Below are positions 16,499 to 24,437 of a stretch of DNA of 44,222 nt, piece after piece. A program made the position numbers and the translations under genes. Under the pieces are notes generated by a model. The model ran no database searches and was not told the origin of the DNA. It worked only from the letters and a program-made list of their open reading frames with translations. The DNA lies in the IMG/VR virus record IMGVR_UViG_3300020581_000005, positions 1-44,222 of that record; one strand, given 5' to 3'. This DNA is from a virus. Numbering within the stretch: the first letter of the stretch is position 1; each line of letters starts with the position of its first letter.

Positions 16499-19123
16499 AT
16501 GGCCGATCCGCCCGACGGTCTGCTTGGGCGCATCTTTCCCGGCAACGATCCTGCCGCGCTCTATGGTGGCGCGCTGACCGACCCCGCAACCCAGGCACAG
16601 ATGGCTCAGCGCGGTCTGCTGGCGATGGCCGGGAGCTTTGCTGATTCGGCGATGCCGACCCGCATGCCGACACCGTTTGGCGCGGTGCTGGGTCACGCGG
16701 CGGCGGCGTTGGGCACGAGCGGCGACGCGGTCATGCAGGCGCGACTCCAGGCGGCGCAGGCGCAGCAGGCGATGGCCGTAACAGGTGCCTACAACCAGTT
16801 AGGCCCGTTCTATCAGGCGTATGTTGAGGAGGCAAAGCGGCTTGCTGCAGGTGGGACTCCTGGCGGCGGCGCGCCCGCGCCCGGCACCACGGCAGGCGGT
16901 GCTACCGGCGGTTCTGTCCCGTCTACGGGAGGTGTTTCGTTTGATGAACTGGCAGGGGGAGTGAAGGGAAGTTGGTTTGGGAATAGTGAGGGGTGGGAGG
17001 ATAAGAACGACAGCGGGCTACAGGCTAGTGGATTACCGGTAGCGGGCAATCCGGGGATTGCCCTGCCGATCCCCAAGTCGTCACCCGACTTTGGTAAGTT
17101 GTATAATGTGACGACGCCAGACGGTCGGACATTTCAGCTGCGACAGACGGATGTTGGCCCCGCGACAAAGACCGGACGAGGTGTCGATATAAATTCGGAA
17201 GCGGCTAAGGTGATGAACTATACACCGAAGACGTTTCCGACTGATGGTAAATTCAAGGTTGAGTTAGCGGCGAACCAGGTTCTGGCGGGGACGAGCCCGG
17301 GTGGTACTGGTGCGCCGCCAGGAGCTACTCAAACAGCAGCAGCGCCTCGCGGTCTTCTCAACCTGGCGGACCCAACCGGCGCAACAGACCGGATGAATGC
17401 GCCGATACCGGGTATCGCCGGTAACGTTTCACCACCGGTTGCACCCGGAACACCGAGCCCCGCTGCGGCAGCGCTGCCCCCTGGTGCTGCCGGGGCAGCA
17501 TTAGTGGCCGCGCAACAGCGCAATAGCGCGCCGGGCGCGCTGGCAGGAGGCCCGGTGTCTGGCTTGCTGAGCATGGCAGATGCCAGTGGTAAGGTTCCGA
17601 TACCGTCTGGAGCTGCCGCGCCTAACCTCGTGCCGGGAGGCGCGATCGCAGCGCCGCCTCCTGCAGCCCCGGCAGGGTCGCCACAGTCGCTTATTCCGCC
17701 ACCGCCGTCTGCGCCACCCGTTCCGCCGGTCGCCAGACCGCCGCAAGCTGCTCCCGCGCCCTCAGCTGCGCCGACAGGACCGCCTGTCGCGCCGCCGATC
17801 AATCTGCCACCGATCCCGACCAACATGCCGCCGATGCCGGGCGGCATGGGGGCGGCCACAGCGACCCCGCTGCAGATGATCGCGCAGGGCATTGCCGGTA
17901 TCTCATCGCTGACCGGGCATCCGGCACCGCAATTTATGCAGGACATCGCCGCTCAGCCGGTCCAGATGCAGATGGAGCGCTACAAGGCGTGGGTTGGCGC
18001 GCAAGCCAACATGATGACCGAGCAGTACAAAAAGCAGATCGAGATCACCGCCGCCGGCACGATCTCGTACCTGCAGTCGCAGGGTCAGCTCCCGGCCGAT
18101 CTCACCAAGATGACCAACGAGCAGAACCTCAAGTTGCGCAACGAGATGGTGGTCCAGCATGGACTCGTGCAGGGGCCGGACGGCAATTGGAAGCTGGACC
18201 CCGCATGGCTCGACGCGCAAGGGCGGAAGGCGGTGGCGGATGCACAAGCCAAAGCGCAATTTACGATGGTCGATGTGCCGGTGAAGGACCCGGTGACCGG
18301 CCAGATCGTAAACCAAAAGATGACCGCGGCACAGGCCTCCGCTCTTTCACCCGGTGGGGGAGTAGCAGGTCCAGGCATACCCGGAATAGCTGGTGGTACG
18401 GCTGCGCCAGGCACACCAGGCGCAGCAGCACCAAGTACAGCGCCGGGATTTCAGGGTCTCCCACTACTGACACCCGAGCAGGAGATGCAACAGAAGGGTG
18501 TCGGCGAAACCCTCTCGGGCGAGTACAAGAGTGTCGCCGAGGATCAGACAAATTCACAAAAGGCAAAGCCTTTCCTGCTGTCGATCCAGCAGGCGCAGCA
18601 GATTTTCGACTCACCAGGCGCCGGCGCCGCGGAAAGGCTTGGCGCCTGGAAGGCTGTGCAGTCGGCGGCGCAGATGGCCGGTTTGCCGGTCCCCGAGGGG
18701 CTGCAAGACTGGATCGCCAAAGGCGAAATTATGGGCAAGAGCGGCACTAACCTCGGCTTTGAGCTGGCCAAATCGCTAGGCTCGCGCGAGAGCCAGATGA
18801 TTGTTCAACAGGCGGTCGCCAACAATCCGGGTCTCGGAACGTCCGCGCAAGGAAACAAGGATCTGATCGCACTGCTCGGTTCGATCATTGATCGCTCTGA
18901 TGCGAAACGTGCGTTCTATGACAACTGGTATCAGAGCCACAACAAGAGCTTTGTCGGCGCCCAGACTACCTTTAACAAGGCCAACCCGTGGGAGGTCACG
19001 GTCAGCCAGTTCGCGCCCTACCAGGCCGACAAAATAGACAAGGCGACCTATGACAAGCTACCGGCGGGCGTCAAAGTGACAAAGACTGACGGTTCGTACT
19101 GGATCAAGCCGGGAGGCCAGTAA
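16499..19123 (+). CDS. Large virion protein with RlpA-like double-psi beta-barrel domain
   Basis: 874 residues. Residues about 155-262 resemble RlpA/DPBB domains: GSWFGNSEGWEDKNDSGLQA, IALPIP, FGKLYNVTTPDGRTF, then RQTDVGPATKTGRGVDINSE, parallel to the RINDRGPF...IIDLS core of RlpA. RlpA proteins bind or cut peptidoglycan glycan strands; the Asp of TDVGP is the likely key residue. The rest is a Pro/Ala/Gly-rich linker (270-450), helical regions (460-600), another linker and a helical C-terminus. Inferred role: internal/ejection protein that opens the cell wall locally. No other lysozyme-like gene is evident in the window. Confidence 0.75.
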   Translation: MADPPDGLLGRIFPGNDPAALYGGALTDPATQAQMAQRGLLAMAGSFADSAMPTRMPTPFGAVLGHAAAALGTSGDAVMQARLQAAQAQQAMAVTGAYNQLGPFYQAYVEEAKRLAAGGTPGGGAPAPGTTAGGATGGSVPSTGGVSFDELAGGVKGSWFGNSEGWEDKNDSGLQASGLPVAGNPGIALPIPKSSPDFGKLYNVTTPDGRTFQLRQTDVGPATKTGRGVDINSEAAKVMNYTPKTFPTDGKFKVELAANQVLAGTSPGGTGAPPGATQTAAAPRGLLNLADPTGATDRMNAPIPGIAGNVSPPVAPGTPSPAAAALPPGAAGAALVAAQQRNSAPGALAGGPVSGLLSMADASGKVPIPSGAAAPNLVPGGAIAAPPPAAPAGSPQSLIPPPPSAPPVPPVARPPQAAPAPSAAPTGPPVAPPINLPPIPTNMPPMPGGMGAATATPLQMIAQGIAGISSLTGHPAPQFMQDIAAQPVQMQMERYKAWVGAQANMMTEQYKKQIEITAAGTISYLQSQGQLPADLTKMTNEQNLKLRNEMVVQHGLVQGPDGNWKLDPAWLDAQGRKAVADAQAKAQFTMVDVPVKDPVTGQIVNQKMTAAQASALSPGGGVAGPGIPGIAGGTAAPGTPGAAAPSTAPGFQGLPLLTPEQEMQQKGVGETLSGEYKSVAEDQTNSQKAKPFLLSIQQAQQIFDSPGAGAAERLGAWKAVQSAAQMAGLPVPEGLQDWIAKGEIMGKSGTNLGFELAKSLGSRESQMIVQQAVANNPGLGTSAQGNKDLIALLGSIIDRSDAKRAFYDNWYQSHNKSFVGAQTTFNKANPWEVTVSQFAPYQADKIDKATYDKLPAGVKVTKTDGSYWIKPGGQ

Positions 19124-21268
19124 ATGGCTTGGTACGATGATGTGCCTGAGGCGCAAAACGCCAATCCACCACCCGGCGCACCTCCGACCGCACCGCCCGT
19201 CCCCAACGAGAGCGCGGGCAACTGGCAACAGGATGTCACCCCAGAGCCGCCGCAAGCTGCGGCACCGCCCGCCGCTCCTTGGCACGCCAACCTACCCGAG
19301 GCGCAAAACGCCACGCCCGGACCGCGGCAGGACACGCTCCTGCCAAATGCGCCTTATGGCGCCACCGAGATGCTGGGGCATGGGCTCAGCTTTGGTCTCA
19401 CGGACATGGAGCGGGCGGCGGTACAGGCTAGCCGTGACTGGATGCGGGGTGATCCCAACGCACCCCCCGGCGCGCCGTCCGCAGGGTTTGACTTTAACAA
19501 ACGCTGGGAGGAAATCGCTCGGGGCCGCCGCCAGTATCAGGCTGAGCATCCTTACCTATCTACCGGCCTGGACATAACCGGCTCACTGGCCCTGCCACTC
19601 GGCAAGGCGGTGGAACTGACGACCAAGGCGCCATCGCTGCTCGGCGATGTGCTCAAGAGCGCCGGGCTCGGCACGGGTATGGGCGCGGTAACCGGATTTG
19701 CCGACAACCCGGAAGCTCCCGTTAGCGGCGCAGAGAGCGGAGCCGCAATCGGCGCTGCGGGCGGGACGATCATGCCGTTCGCAACGCGCGCCGCCTCGGC
19801 GGTCGCGAATAAAGTGAGTAATTGGTGGGATCAAGCCGGGAACGCGACCACGAACGCAGCGACCAAACTCACCAGCCTGATCAACGACGACATTAAGCAG
19901 GGAGCGCCTACACTCGCCGAGGCCGACACGCGTCTGGGCGACACGAATGCTCCGCTTTCGCTGGCTGACATCTATCCGAGTGTCAAACGCCATCTCGGCG
20001 CGCTCTACGACTCCTGGTCGCCTGCCGCGACCTCGATTTTTAACCAGCTAAACCAGCGGGATCAGGCGGCTGGACAGCGCCTCATCGGCACGACTGATCG
20101 GACGGTGGCGAGCGGCCCCACCAACTTTATGGCAGACCAGGCGCTCCGAACGCAGCAGCAAAACGCCGCGCGGCCCGCTTACGGCAATTTTGAGATGGCG
20201 CCCGCCCCCAACCCCGATCTCTTTGGCCCCGACGGCGATATGACCAAATTGCTCCGGCGGCCGGTCGTTCAGCAGGGCATGAAAGAGGCGTTGACCAATG
20301 TCGCCAACCGAGGAGAGGACCCCAACACTCTGGGGATCACCTTTAATCCGGCGGGCGACCCGGTATTTCAAAGCGTGCCCAGCTGGCGAACGCTCGATTA
20401 TGTCAAGCAAGGCATCGACACCGCGCTCAACAAAAACCTGCGCAACCCGATCACCGGCAAGCTCGATCTCAAAACCGATGGCGGCGCTCAAATGGCCGCG
20501 CATCAAGATTGGGTGTCGCTGATGGACCGCGAAAATCCACTCTATGCACCGGCACGCGCGGCCTATTCGGGACCCGCGGCATCGATGCGCGCGCTGGAAC
20601 TGGGTTCAGACTTTCGCGACCATGCTCCGGATCAGCAGCAATATATCCTCAGCACGCTGGATCCGGCCTCCCGCCAGTTTTATCAGCTCGGCGCCGCCAA
20701 CCGGATCAAAAGCGACATCGAGAGGACGGCAGACAGCGGTGACGAGGCCAAGAGGATCGCCAACAGCGCCATGATGCGTACCCGCCTGCGCCCTGCCTTT
20801 GACAGCGATGCCGACTACAACCAGTTTATGGCGCACGTGAACGACGAGAGAAACGTTTTCCAGACCGGGATCGACATTACCGGAAACTCGGCAACCGCAC
20901 GTCGCCAGGGTGCGATGAACGTAGCAACACCGCCGAGCCCCGCCTCGATGGCAATCCCGGCAGCCGCCATCTCGCTGGTTAGCGGCGGCATTCCACACGC
21001 CATTGCAGCCGGGGCGTTGACAGCAGGGGGGCATGCCGCAAGCGGCTGGTTTAACAAGGCTCGCCAATTGGCCAGCGGAAACAGCCCAGCCGCGCAAAAT
21101 AGCCTTGCTTCGTTCGCGCTTGCCCCCGGTCAGGCGGGGCGCCAAGTTATCGGATTGCTGCAATCCCCGCAGGAAAGGCTGCTGGCCCCGTGGCTTCCAG
21201 GGACGATACTTTCATCGCAGGTGCCATCATTTCTCCAGGCCAATCGCAAGGGGCTTCTGTCAGAATGA
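19124..21268 (+). CDS. Internal virion / DNA ejection-type protein
   Basis: 714 residues, starting directly after the stop of the previous gene. The N-terminal repeat WYDDVPEAQNANPPP / WHANLPEAQNATPGP (about 2-60) resembles the tag-like start of podophage ejection proteins. Residues 80-230 contain Gly/Ala-rich possible membrane-active helices (GLGTGMGAVTGFADN; GAAIGAAGGTIMPFATRAAS), and residues 600-660 another Ala/Gly helix pair. The last gene of the late plus-strand unit; it overlaps the opposing gene by 9 bases. No enzymatic motif found. Confidence 0.75.
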   Translation: MAWYDDVPEAQNANPPPGAPPTAPPVPNESAGNWQQDVTPEPPQAAAPPAAPWHANLPEAQNATPGPRQDTLLPNAPYGATEMLGHGLSFGLTDMERAAVQASRDWMRGDPNAPPGAPSAGFDFNKRWEEIARGRRQYQAEHPYLSTGLDITGSLALPLGKAVELTTKAPSLLGDVLKSAGLGTGMGAVTGFADNPEAPVSGAESGAAIGAAGGTIMPFATRAASAVANKVSNWWDQAGNATTNAATKLTSLINDDIKQGAPTLAEADTRLGDTNAPLSLADIYPSVKRHLGALYDSWSPAATSIFNQLNQRDQAAGQRLIGTTDRTVASGPTNFMADQALRTQQQNAARPAYGNFEMAPAPNPDLFGPDGDMTKLLRRPVVQQGMKEALTNVANRGEDPNTLGITFNPAGDPVFQSVPSWRTLDYVKQGIDTALNKNLRNPITGKLDLKTDGGAQMAAHQDWVSLMDRENPLYAPARAAYSGPAASMRALELGSDFRDHAPDQQQYILSTLDPASRQFYQLGAANRIKSDIERTADSGDEAKRIANSAMMRTRLRPAFDSDADYNQFMAHVNDERNVFQTGIDITGNSATARRQGAMNVATPPSPASMAIPAAAISLVSGGIPHAIAAGALTAGGHAASGWFNKARQLASGNSPAAQNSLASFALAPGQAGRQVIGLLQSPQERLLAPWLPGTILSSQVPSFLQANRKGLLSE

Positions 21269-21493
21269 CCGGTCTGTCACAACCGCCGTAACGACAAGAC
21301 CAAACAGCAACGCGACAACCAGACAGTCAAACACGTATTTCGCGCGAGACAAGTTCCGCCGTGTCCGCTTGGTCGGCCCCGACCAACGGTGCTTTGGCCC
21401 CGACCAATGGTGCTTTGGCACATCGGGTACGTCGGGACGCCAATTCATGGCAGCCCAGAAGACGCCCAAAAGAAATGCTGCCGTTAATGTCAT
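21260..21493 (-). CDS. Small two-span membrane protein
   Basis: 77 residues with hydrophobic spans at about 1-16 and 56-72. Between them is a basic loop containing the repeat KHHWSGPKHRWSGP, encoded by a tandem 21-base repeat (about 21378-21420). It is the last gene of a minus-strand set of small membrane proteins. Holin or spanin-like accessory function is possible from size and place, but no family is recognised. Confidence 0.6.
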   Translation of the reverse strand: MTLTAAFLLGVFWAAMNWRPDVPDVPKHHWSGPKHRWSGPTKRTRRNLSRAKYVFDCLVVALLFGLVVTAVVTDRSF

Positions 21494-21502
21494 CTTGGTT
21501 AC

Positions 21503-21745
21503 TCAGGTGGCGAGAGCGCCGACTTTGGCGGCCACGCGAAGCAGCAGCCAACCGCCCGGAATAATTACGACGCTCATCAGGACATAGATCCCGCCGACCA
21601 TCCATTTGAGGAGCCGCAAATCGCTTTCGATGCCGCCGAGCCGGGTTTCGTAGCTGGCCAGCTCTTCGGCTGCTTTGTTGGCTTTGTCGGGTGCCGCGCC
21701 AGCATCAAGCAGCGCGTCTCGTAGGGCGCCAAGTTGTAGTGCCAT
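21503..21745 (-). CDS. Small membrane protein with coiled coil (holin-like)
   Basis: 80 residues: N-terminal helix and coiled coil (ALLDAGAAPDKANKAAEEL; TRLGGIESDLRLLKW) followed by one membrane span (MVGGIYVLMSVVIIPGGWLL). AAAGGAT precedes the ATG. The architecture is that of XhlA/DUF1640-like phage lysis accessory proteins, and it resembles the neighbour at 21762-22007. A lysis role is inferred. Confidence 0.75.
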   Translation of the reverse strand: MALQLGALRDALLDAGAAPDKANKAAEELASYETRLGGIESDLRLLKWMVGGIYVLMSVVIIPGGWLLLRVAAKVGALAT

Positions 21746-21761
21746 CGGCTTATCCTTTGAT

Positions 21762-22007
21762 TTACCAATGCTTGACGAGCATGGTTACAGTCGCGGCGAC
21801 ATTGATGCCGACCGCCCAGATCAACAGGGTCAGCTTGCCTTCCATCGCGGTGAGCTTCACGTCGAGAGTTTTGATGTCGGCCTTTGTGGCGACATCCTCG
21901 CCGAGAGCATCGTTTAGAGCAGTGGCGGTTGCATCGGCGGCTTCTTGGGTAAAGCCGCCTTTGTCATGAAGCGCTCGCGCGAGCTTTAGTGTATCGATAA
22001 TTGCCAT
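21762..22007 (-). CDS. Small membrane protein with coiled coil, paralogue of neighbour
   Basis: 81 residues; the start at 22007 is chosen because the protein then begins MAIIDTLKLARALHDKGG like related DUF1640-type proteins. It has a helix, then ATKADIKTLDVKLTAMEG (coiled coil), then a single span LTLLIWAVGINVAATVTMLV. The order coiled coil then membrane span is the same as in the next gene, suggesting tandem duplication and divergence. Possibly a holin partner. Confidence 0.75.
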   Translation of the reverse strand: MAIIDTLKLARALHDKGGFTQEAADATATALNDALGEDVATKADIKTLDVKLTAMEGKLTLLIWAVGINVAATVTMLVKHW

Positions 22008-22012
22008 CGGCT

Positions 22013-22225
22013 TTATCGGGGGCTTTCCCGCGGCTGGTAAAAGGCGCGCAGCCGCTCGGCGTAGGCTACCCACAACGCCTTGGTGTCAGCGTCCTGGTTG
22101 CTCCATTCCGGCCGCGGCTCGACCGCGCGCAAAAGGTCTTCGCGACAGAGCCGCGTAGCCATCCAGCTGGACCATAGGATCTCGCCGAGTTCGGCGGGGG
22201 TGGCGTCTCGAAAGTCAAGGATCAT
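22013..22225 (-). CDS. Hypothetical small acidic protein
   Basis: 70 residues. ATG at 22225 overlaps the upstream stop (ATGA). Soluble and helical (LDFRDATPAELGEILWSSWM; AYAERLRAFYQPRE). It is translationally coupled to the exported protein upstream and lies 5 bases before the next gene. No family recognised. Confidence 0.75.
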   Translation of the reverse strand: MILDFRDATPAELGEILWSSWMATRLCREDLLRAVEPRPEWSNQDADTKALWVAYAERLRAFYQPRESPR

Positions 22226-22509
22226 CGCATCCCTGGATTTACGGTCGTGGTGAACATTCCGTCGCCCATCGGTACGGTTGTTGCTCTGAATCCGTTTGGC
22301 CCGGTCGTTGTCGACCAGCCACCGCCCAGCGGCATGGTCGTATAAACTGACGGTGCCGCGGGCGGTTGCGGTAATGAGAAAAGGGTGCGGGGCGGCGTCG
22401 GCATCTGACATTGTGGCATCATCCCCGCGGGCATTGGGGTGCAGGTCTGCGCCTGCGCTGCCGTGGCGGCGATTGCGACAAGACCAAATGCAATTATTGC
22501 TAACTTCAT
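22222..22509 (-). CDS. Small exported protein
   Basis: 95 residues starting at ATG 22509 with GGAGGAGA 6 bases upstream. A classic Sec signal peptide (KLAIIAFGLVAIAATAAQAQ) ends in AQA. The mature part is Pro/Met/Thr/Gly-rich (CTPMPAGMMPQCQMP; YTTMPLGGGWSTTTGPNG) and resembles short periplasmic proteins of Rhizobiales. It heads the minus-strand operon. Role unknown; periplasmic or envelope location is the clear prediction. Confidence 0.75.
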   Translation of the reverse strand: MKLAIIAFGLVAIAATAAQAQTCTPMPAGMMPQCQMPTPPRTLFSLPQPPAAPSVYTTMPLGGGWSTTTGPNGFRATTVPMGDGMFTTTVNPGMR

Positions 22510-22560
22510 CAAAGTCTCCTCCGCGTCGGCCGGCTAAGCCCGGACGCGAATCAGGGGTCA

Positions 22561-22618
22561 CTAAAGAGCGACACCGACGCGGAGAAGTCCGTTGAGGGGT
22601 GTCGCGTCACCGCTTTAG
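22561..22618. promoter_or_regulatory. Nested inverted repeats between divergent operons
   Basis: CTAAAG (22561-22566) and CTTTAG (22613-22618) flank GCGACACC (22568-22575) and GGTGTCGC (22598-22605). This two-part stem lies in the 217-base gap between the divergent genes starting at 22509 and 22727. It could be an RNA hairpin in the minus leader or a binding site. Clear sigma70 boxes were not found nearby. Confidence 0.5.
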
Positions 22619-22726
22619 CCGCAGCGGAAAGCTGAATATGGCACAGACATGTGCTTACGTCAAGTCACGAAAAAGCGTAATCTACAGATAGTATTGTGCT
22701 GCCCGATAACCTCAAGGAGTTGCGAT

Positions 22727-23269
22727 ATGCCGTTAGCGTACATCCAATTTTTGACTGGCCCCGTCGATCCCGGCTATGGGGTACCAGGACAGCCGACACA
22801 CCCGATTGCGCCGGGAGGTTCACCGCCCGGTTATTGGGGCGGTGTCGCGCCACCCTACGTAGATATTGGCGGTCCAGGGCCGCAGCCTCGCCCACCCGGT
22901 TATTGGGGTGGCGTAGCTCCTCCATATGTAGACATTGGCCCACCAGGGCCGCAGCCGGTCCCGCCGGGATATTGGGGCGGCGTTGCCCCGCCTTTGCCGA
23001 CACACCCGATTGCGCCGGGAGGTCCACCGCCGGGCTATTGGGGCGGCGGTAATGTGCCCATGCCCACCCCTCCGATCTATCTGCCGCCCTTGCCGCCCAA
23101 TGCGACGCCACCCTCACCGGGTGATCCGACCACACCGTTGCCGCCTCCTTCGGGGAGTCCGGGATGGCCGGTCCAGCCGATGCCCGTGCCACCCTACGTT
23201 GTGGTGAACTATCCGGGGGTCGGGCCGGTGATTGTGGCGCCGCCCGCGAGCACTACGCCGGCCCCTTAG
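22727..23269 (+). CDS. Proline/glycine repeat protein (PPGYWGG repeats)
   Basis: 180 residues from ATG 22727, with AAGGAG upstream. It contains four PPGYWGG units, two of them followed by VAPPYVDIG and PGPQP, plus a duplicated THPIAPGG block; the repeats cover residues 24-108. The rest is Pro-rich and ends in YVVVNYPGVGPVIVAPP. Such extended, likely unstructured repeat proteins occur in phage genomes of soil alphaproteobacteria, without known role. Followed by a membrane protein gene, so it may be envelope-associated. Confidence 0.75.
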   Translation: MPLAYIQFLTGPVDPGYGVPGQPTHPIAPGGSPPGYWGGVAPPYVDIGGPGPQPRPPGYWGGVAPPYVDIGPPGPQPVPPGYWGGVAPPLPTHPIAPGGPPPGYWGGGNVPMPTPPIYLPPLPPNATPPSPGDPTTPLPPPSGSPGWPVQPMPVPPYVVVNYPGVGPVIVAPPASTTPAP

Positions 23270-23333
23270 CCGCGTCGCCCGAACCACCAGCGCCGCCTGA
23301 GCCACCACGGGAACGGCGCTTCGGACGGCGCAA

Positions 23334-23657
23334 ATGAATGAAGCAACCCCGGCTAACGGCGCGCTTATTCTGCTCAAGCTGCTGTGGCCGGGGTTGGTGC
23401 TGCTTGCAGTTATCATGCTGGGGTCGGTGGGGCTGGTGCTTGGAATCGCTGTGCTCGGCGGCAACGCGCCCGCCGATGTCGGCAAGCTGATCGGCGAGGC
23501 GCACGCGATTAGCCGGCTGGTGCTGCTGCTCCTGGTGGTCCCTTCGCTGGTCGTGCTGACACTGTTGGACAAGATCGACGGCCCGGTCACCGCCTCGGCC
23601 CTCAGTGCAATCGCTGGTTATGTTTTGGGCGGAACGTCCGGTGGCAGCAACCCTTAA
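23334..23657 (+). CDS. Small membrane protein, holin-like
   Basis: 107 residues with two clear spans (ALILLKLLWPGLVLLAVIML with VGLVLGIAVLGG; ISRLVLLLLVVPSLVVLTLL) and a C-terminal small-residue helix (ALSAIAGYVLGGTSGG). The size and hydrophobic pattern suit a holin or similar inner-membrane protein. It is convergent with the gene ending at 23699. Confidence 0.7.
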   Translation: MNEATPANGALILLKLLWPGLVLLAVIMLGSVGLVLGIAVLGGNAPADVGKLIGEAHAISRLVLLLLVVPSLVVLTLLDKIDGPVTASALSAIAGYVLGGTSGGSNP

Positions 23658-23698
23658 GCGGTCGCAGGCTCAAGCAACAGTTCGTGCAACCGTCTGGT

Positions 23699-23935
23699 TT
23701 AGGTGTCTGGCGTCCCGAACCCGGGGGGAGGAGTTCCCCTGGGGGGCGCCCCCTTGGGGGGCGGCTTTAGATGGCCAAACACGTGATCCCAATAGTTGGC
23801 GATATGGGAGATTTCGACGGCGTTTAGGGTGACCTTGTAGGGGGGAAGCTCAAGGATTATGGAGCCGTCCGTTCCAAAATCCCAAAAAACGTCGCCCTCG
23901 ACCGCAGCTGGTTGCGTCCTGTCTTTAACTTTCAT
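23699..23935 (-). CDS. Hypothetical small protein
   Basis: 78 residues with a strong AGGAGGG before the ATG. The N-terminal 55 residues look folded (DVFWDFGTDGSIILELPPYK; EISHIANYWDHVFGHL); the C-terminus is Pro/Gly/Lys-rich low complexity over a C- and G-run-rich stretch (23725-23765). Unknown function. Confidence 0.65.
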   Translation of the reverse strand: MKVKDRTQPAAVEGDVFWDFGTDGSIILELPPYKVTLNAVEISHIANYWDHVFGHLKPPPKGAPPRGTPPPGFGTPDT

Positions 23936-23950
23936 TTGGCGGCCCTCCTA

Positions 23951-24292
23951 TTAATCGAATGGCGTCCCAAGATCGGATGCTCTCCCAAGATCGCCTGATA
24001 CAGGCAGGATATCGGCGTGGCCTGGCGGTGGGTTAAAGGTTGGATCGATAAAGAGAGTGTCTCCGTTGACATTCTCGAACGCGGGGCCTCCGTTATAGGG
24101 GAAGCCCGTATCCGGGGTGAAGTCGGGAATAACGCCGCCGCCCAAGCGAATTGGATTAGCAGACTGGATTGAGGGGTTAAACAAATTTGGGGCCCCCAGG
24201 CGCGGGGGATTTATGAAACTGCTGCCGGACACCAGCTGGAAGCTGGTCCAACTGGAATTGCCAACGATAGGGCTGAATATAACCTGGTCCAA
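23951..24292 (-). CDS. Hypothetical Pro/Gly-rich protein, possible frameshifted gene
   Basis: 113 residues from a TTG at 24292 that has no ribosome-binding site. In another frame just upstream, an open stretch from ATG 24404 (AAAGG before it) reads naturally through PDNALILRIQPITLRIGP to about 24290. Joining both frames near 24290 would give a single protein of about 150 residues, filling the gap to the transporter gene. Either a recent frameshift, a sequencing error or programmed slippage is possible. The product is Asn/Pro/Gly-rich, with no known family. Confidence 0.5.
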   Translation of the reverse strand: MDQVIFSPIVGNSSWTSFQLVSGSSFINPPRLGAPNLFNPSIQSANPIRLGGGVIPDFTPDTGFPYNGGPAFENVNGDTLFIDPTFNPPPGHADILPVSGDLGRASDLGTPFD

Positions 24293-24437
24293 TGCGGAGG
24301 GTAATAGGTTGAATGCGCAGGATCAGCGCATTGTCGGGAGCGCTATCCCAAATTGCGATATGGTCCCGATCGCTTGCCGGGTTTTCCGTGCTGCATACTA
24401 TCATGGAAATAAGCCTTTCAAATCATCGAAGGGAGTT

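Noticed and set aside
15052-16545. A 497-codon open frame on the minus strand
   Set aside because: It lies antisense to the Gly/Asn-rich fibre gene, is Arg/Gly/Val-rich in the way of antisense readings of repeats, and has no recognisable motif.
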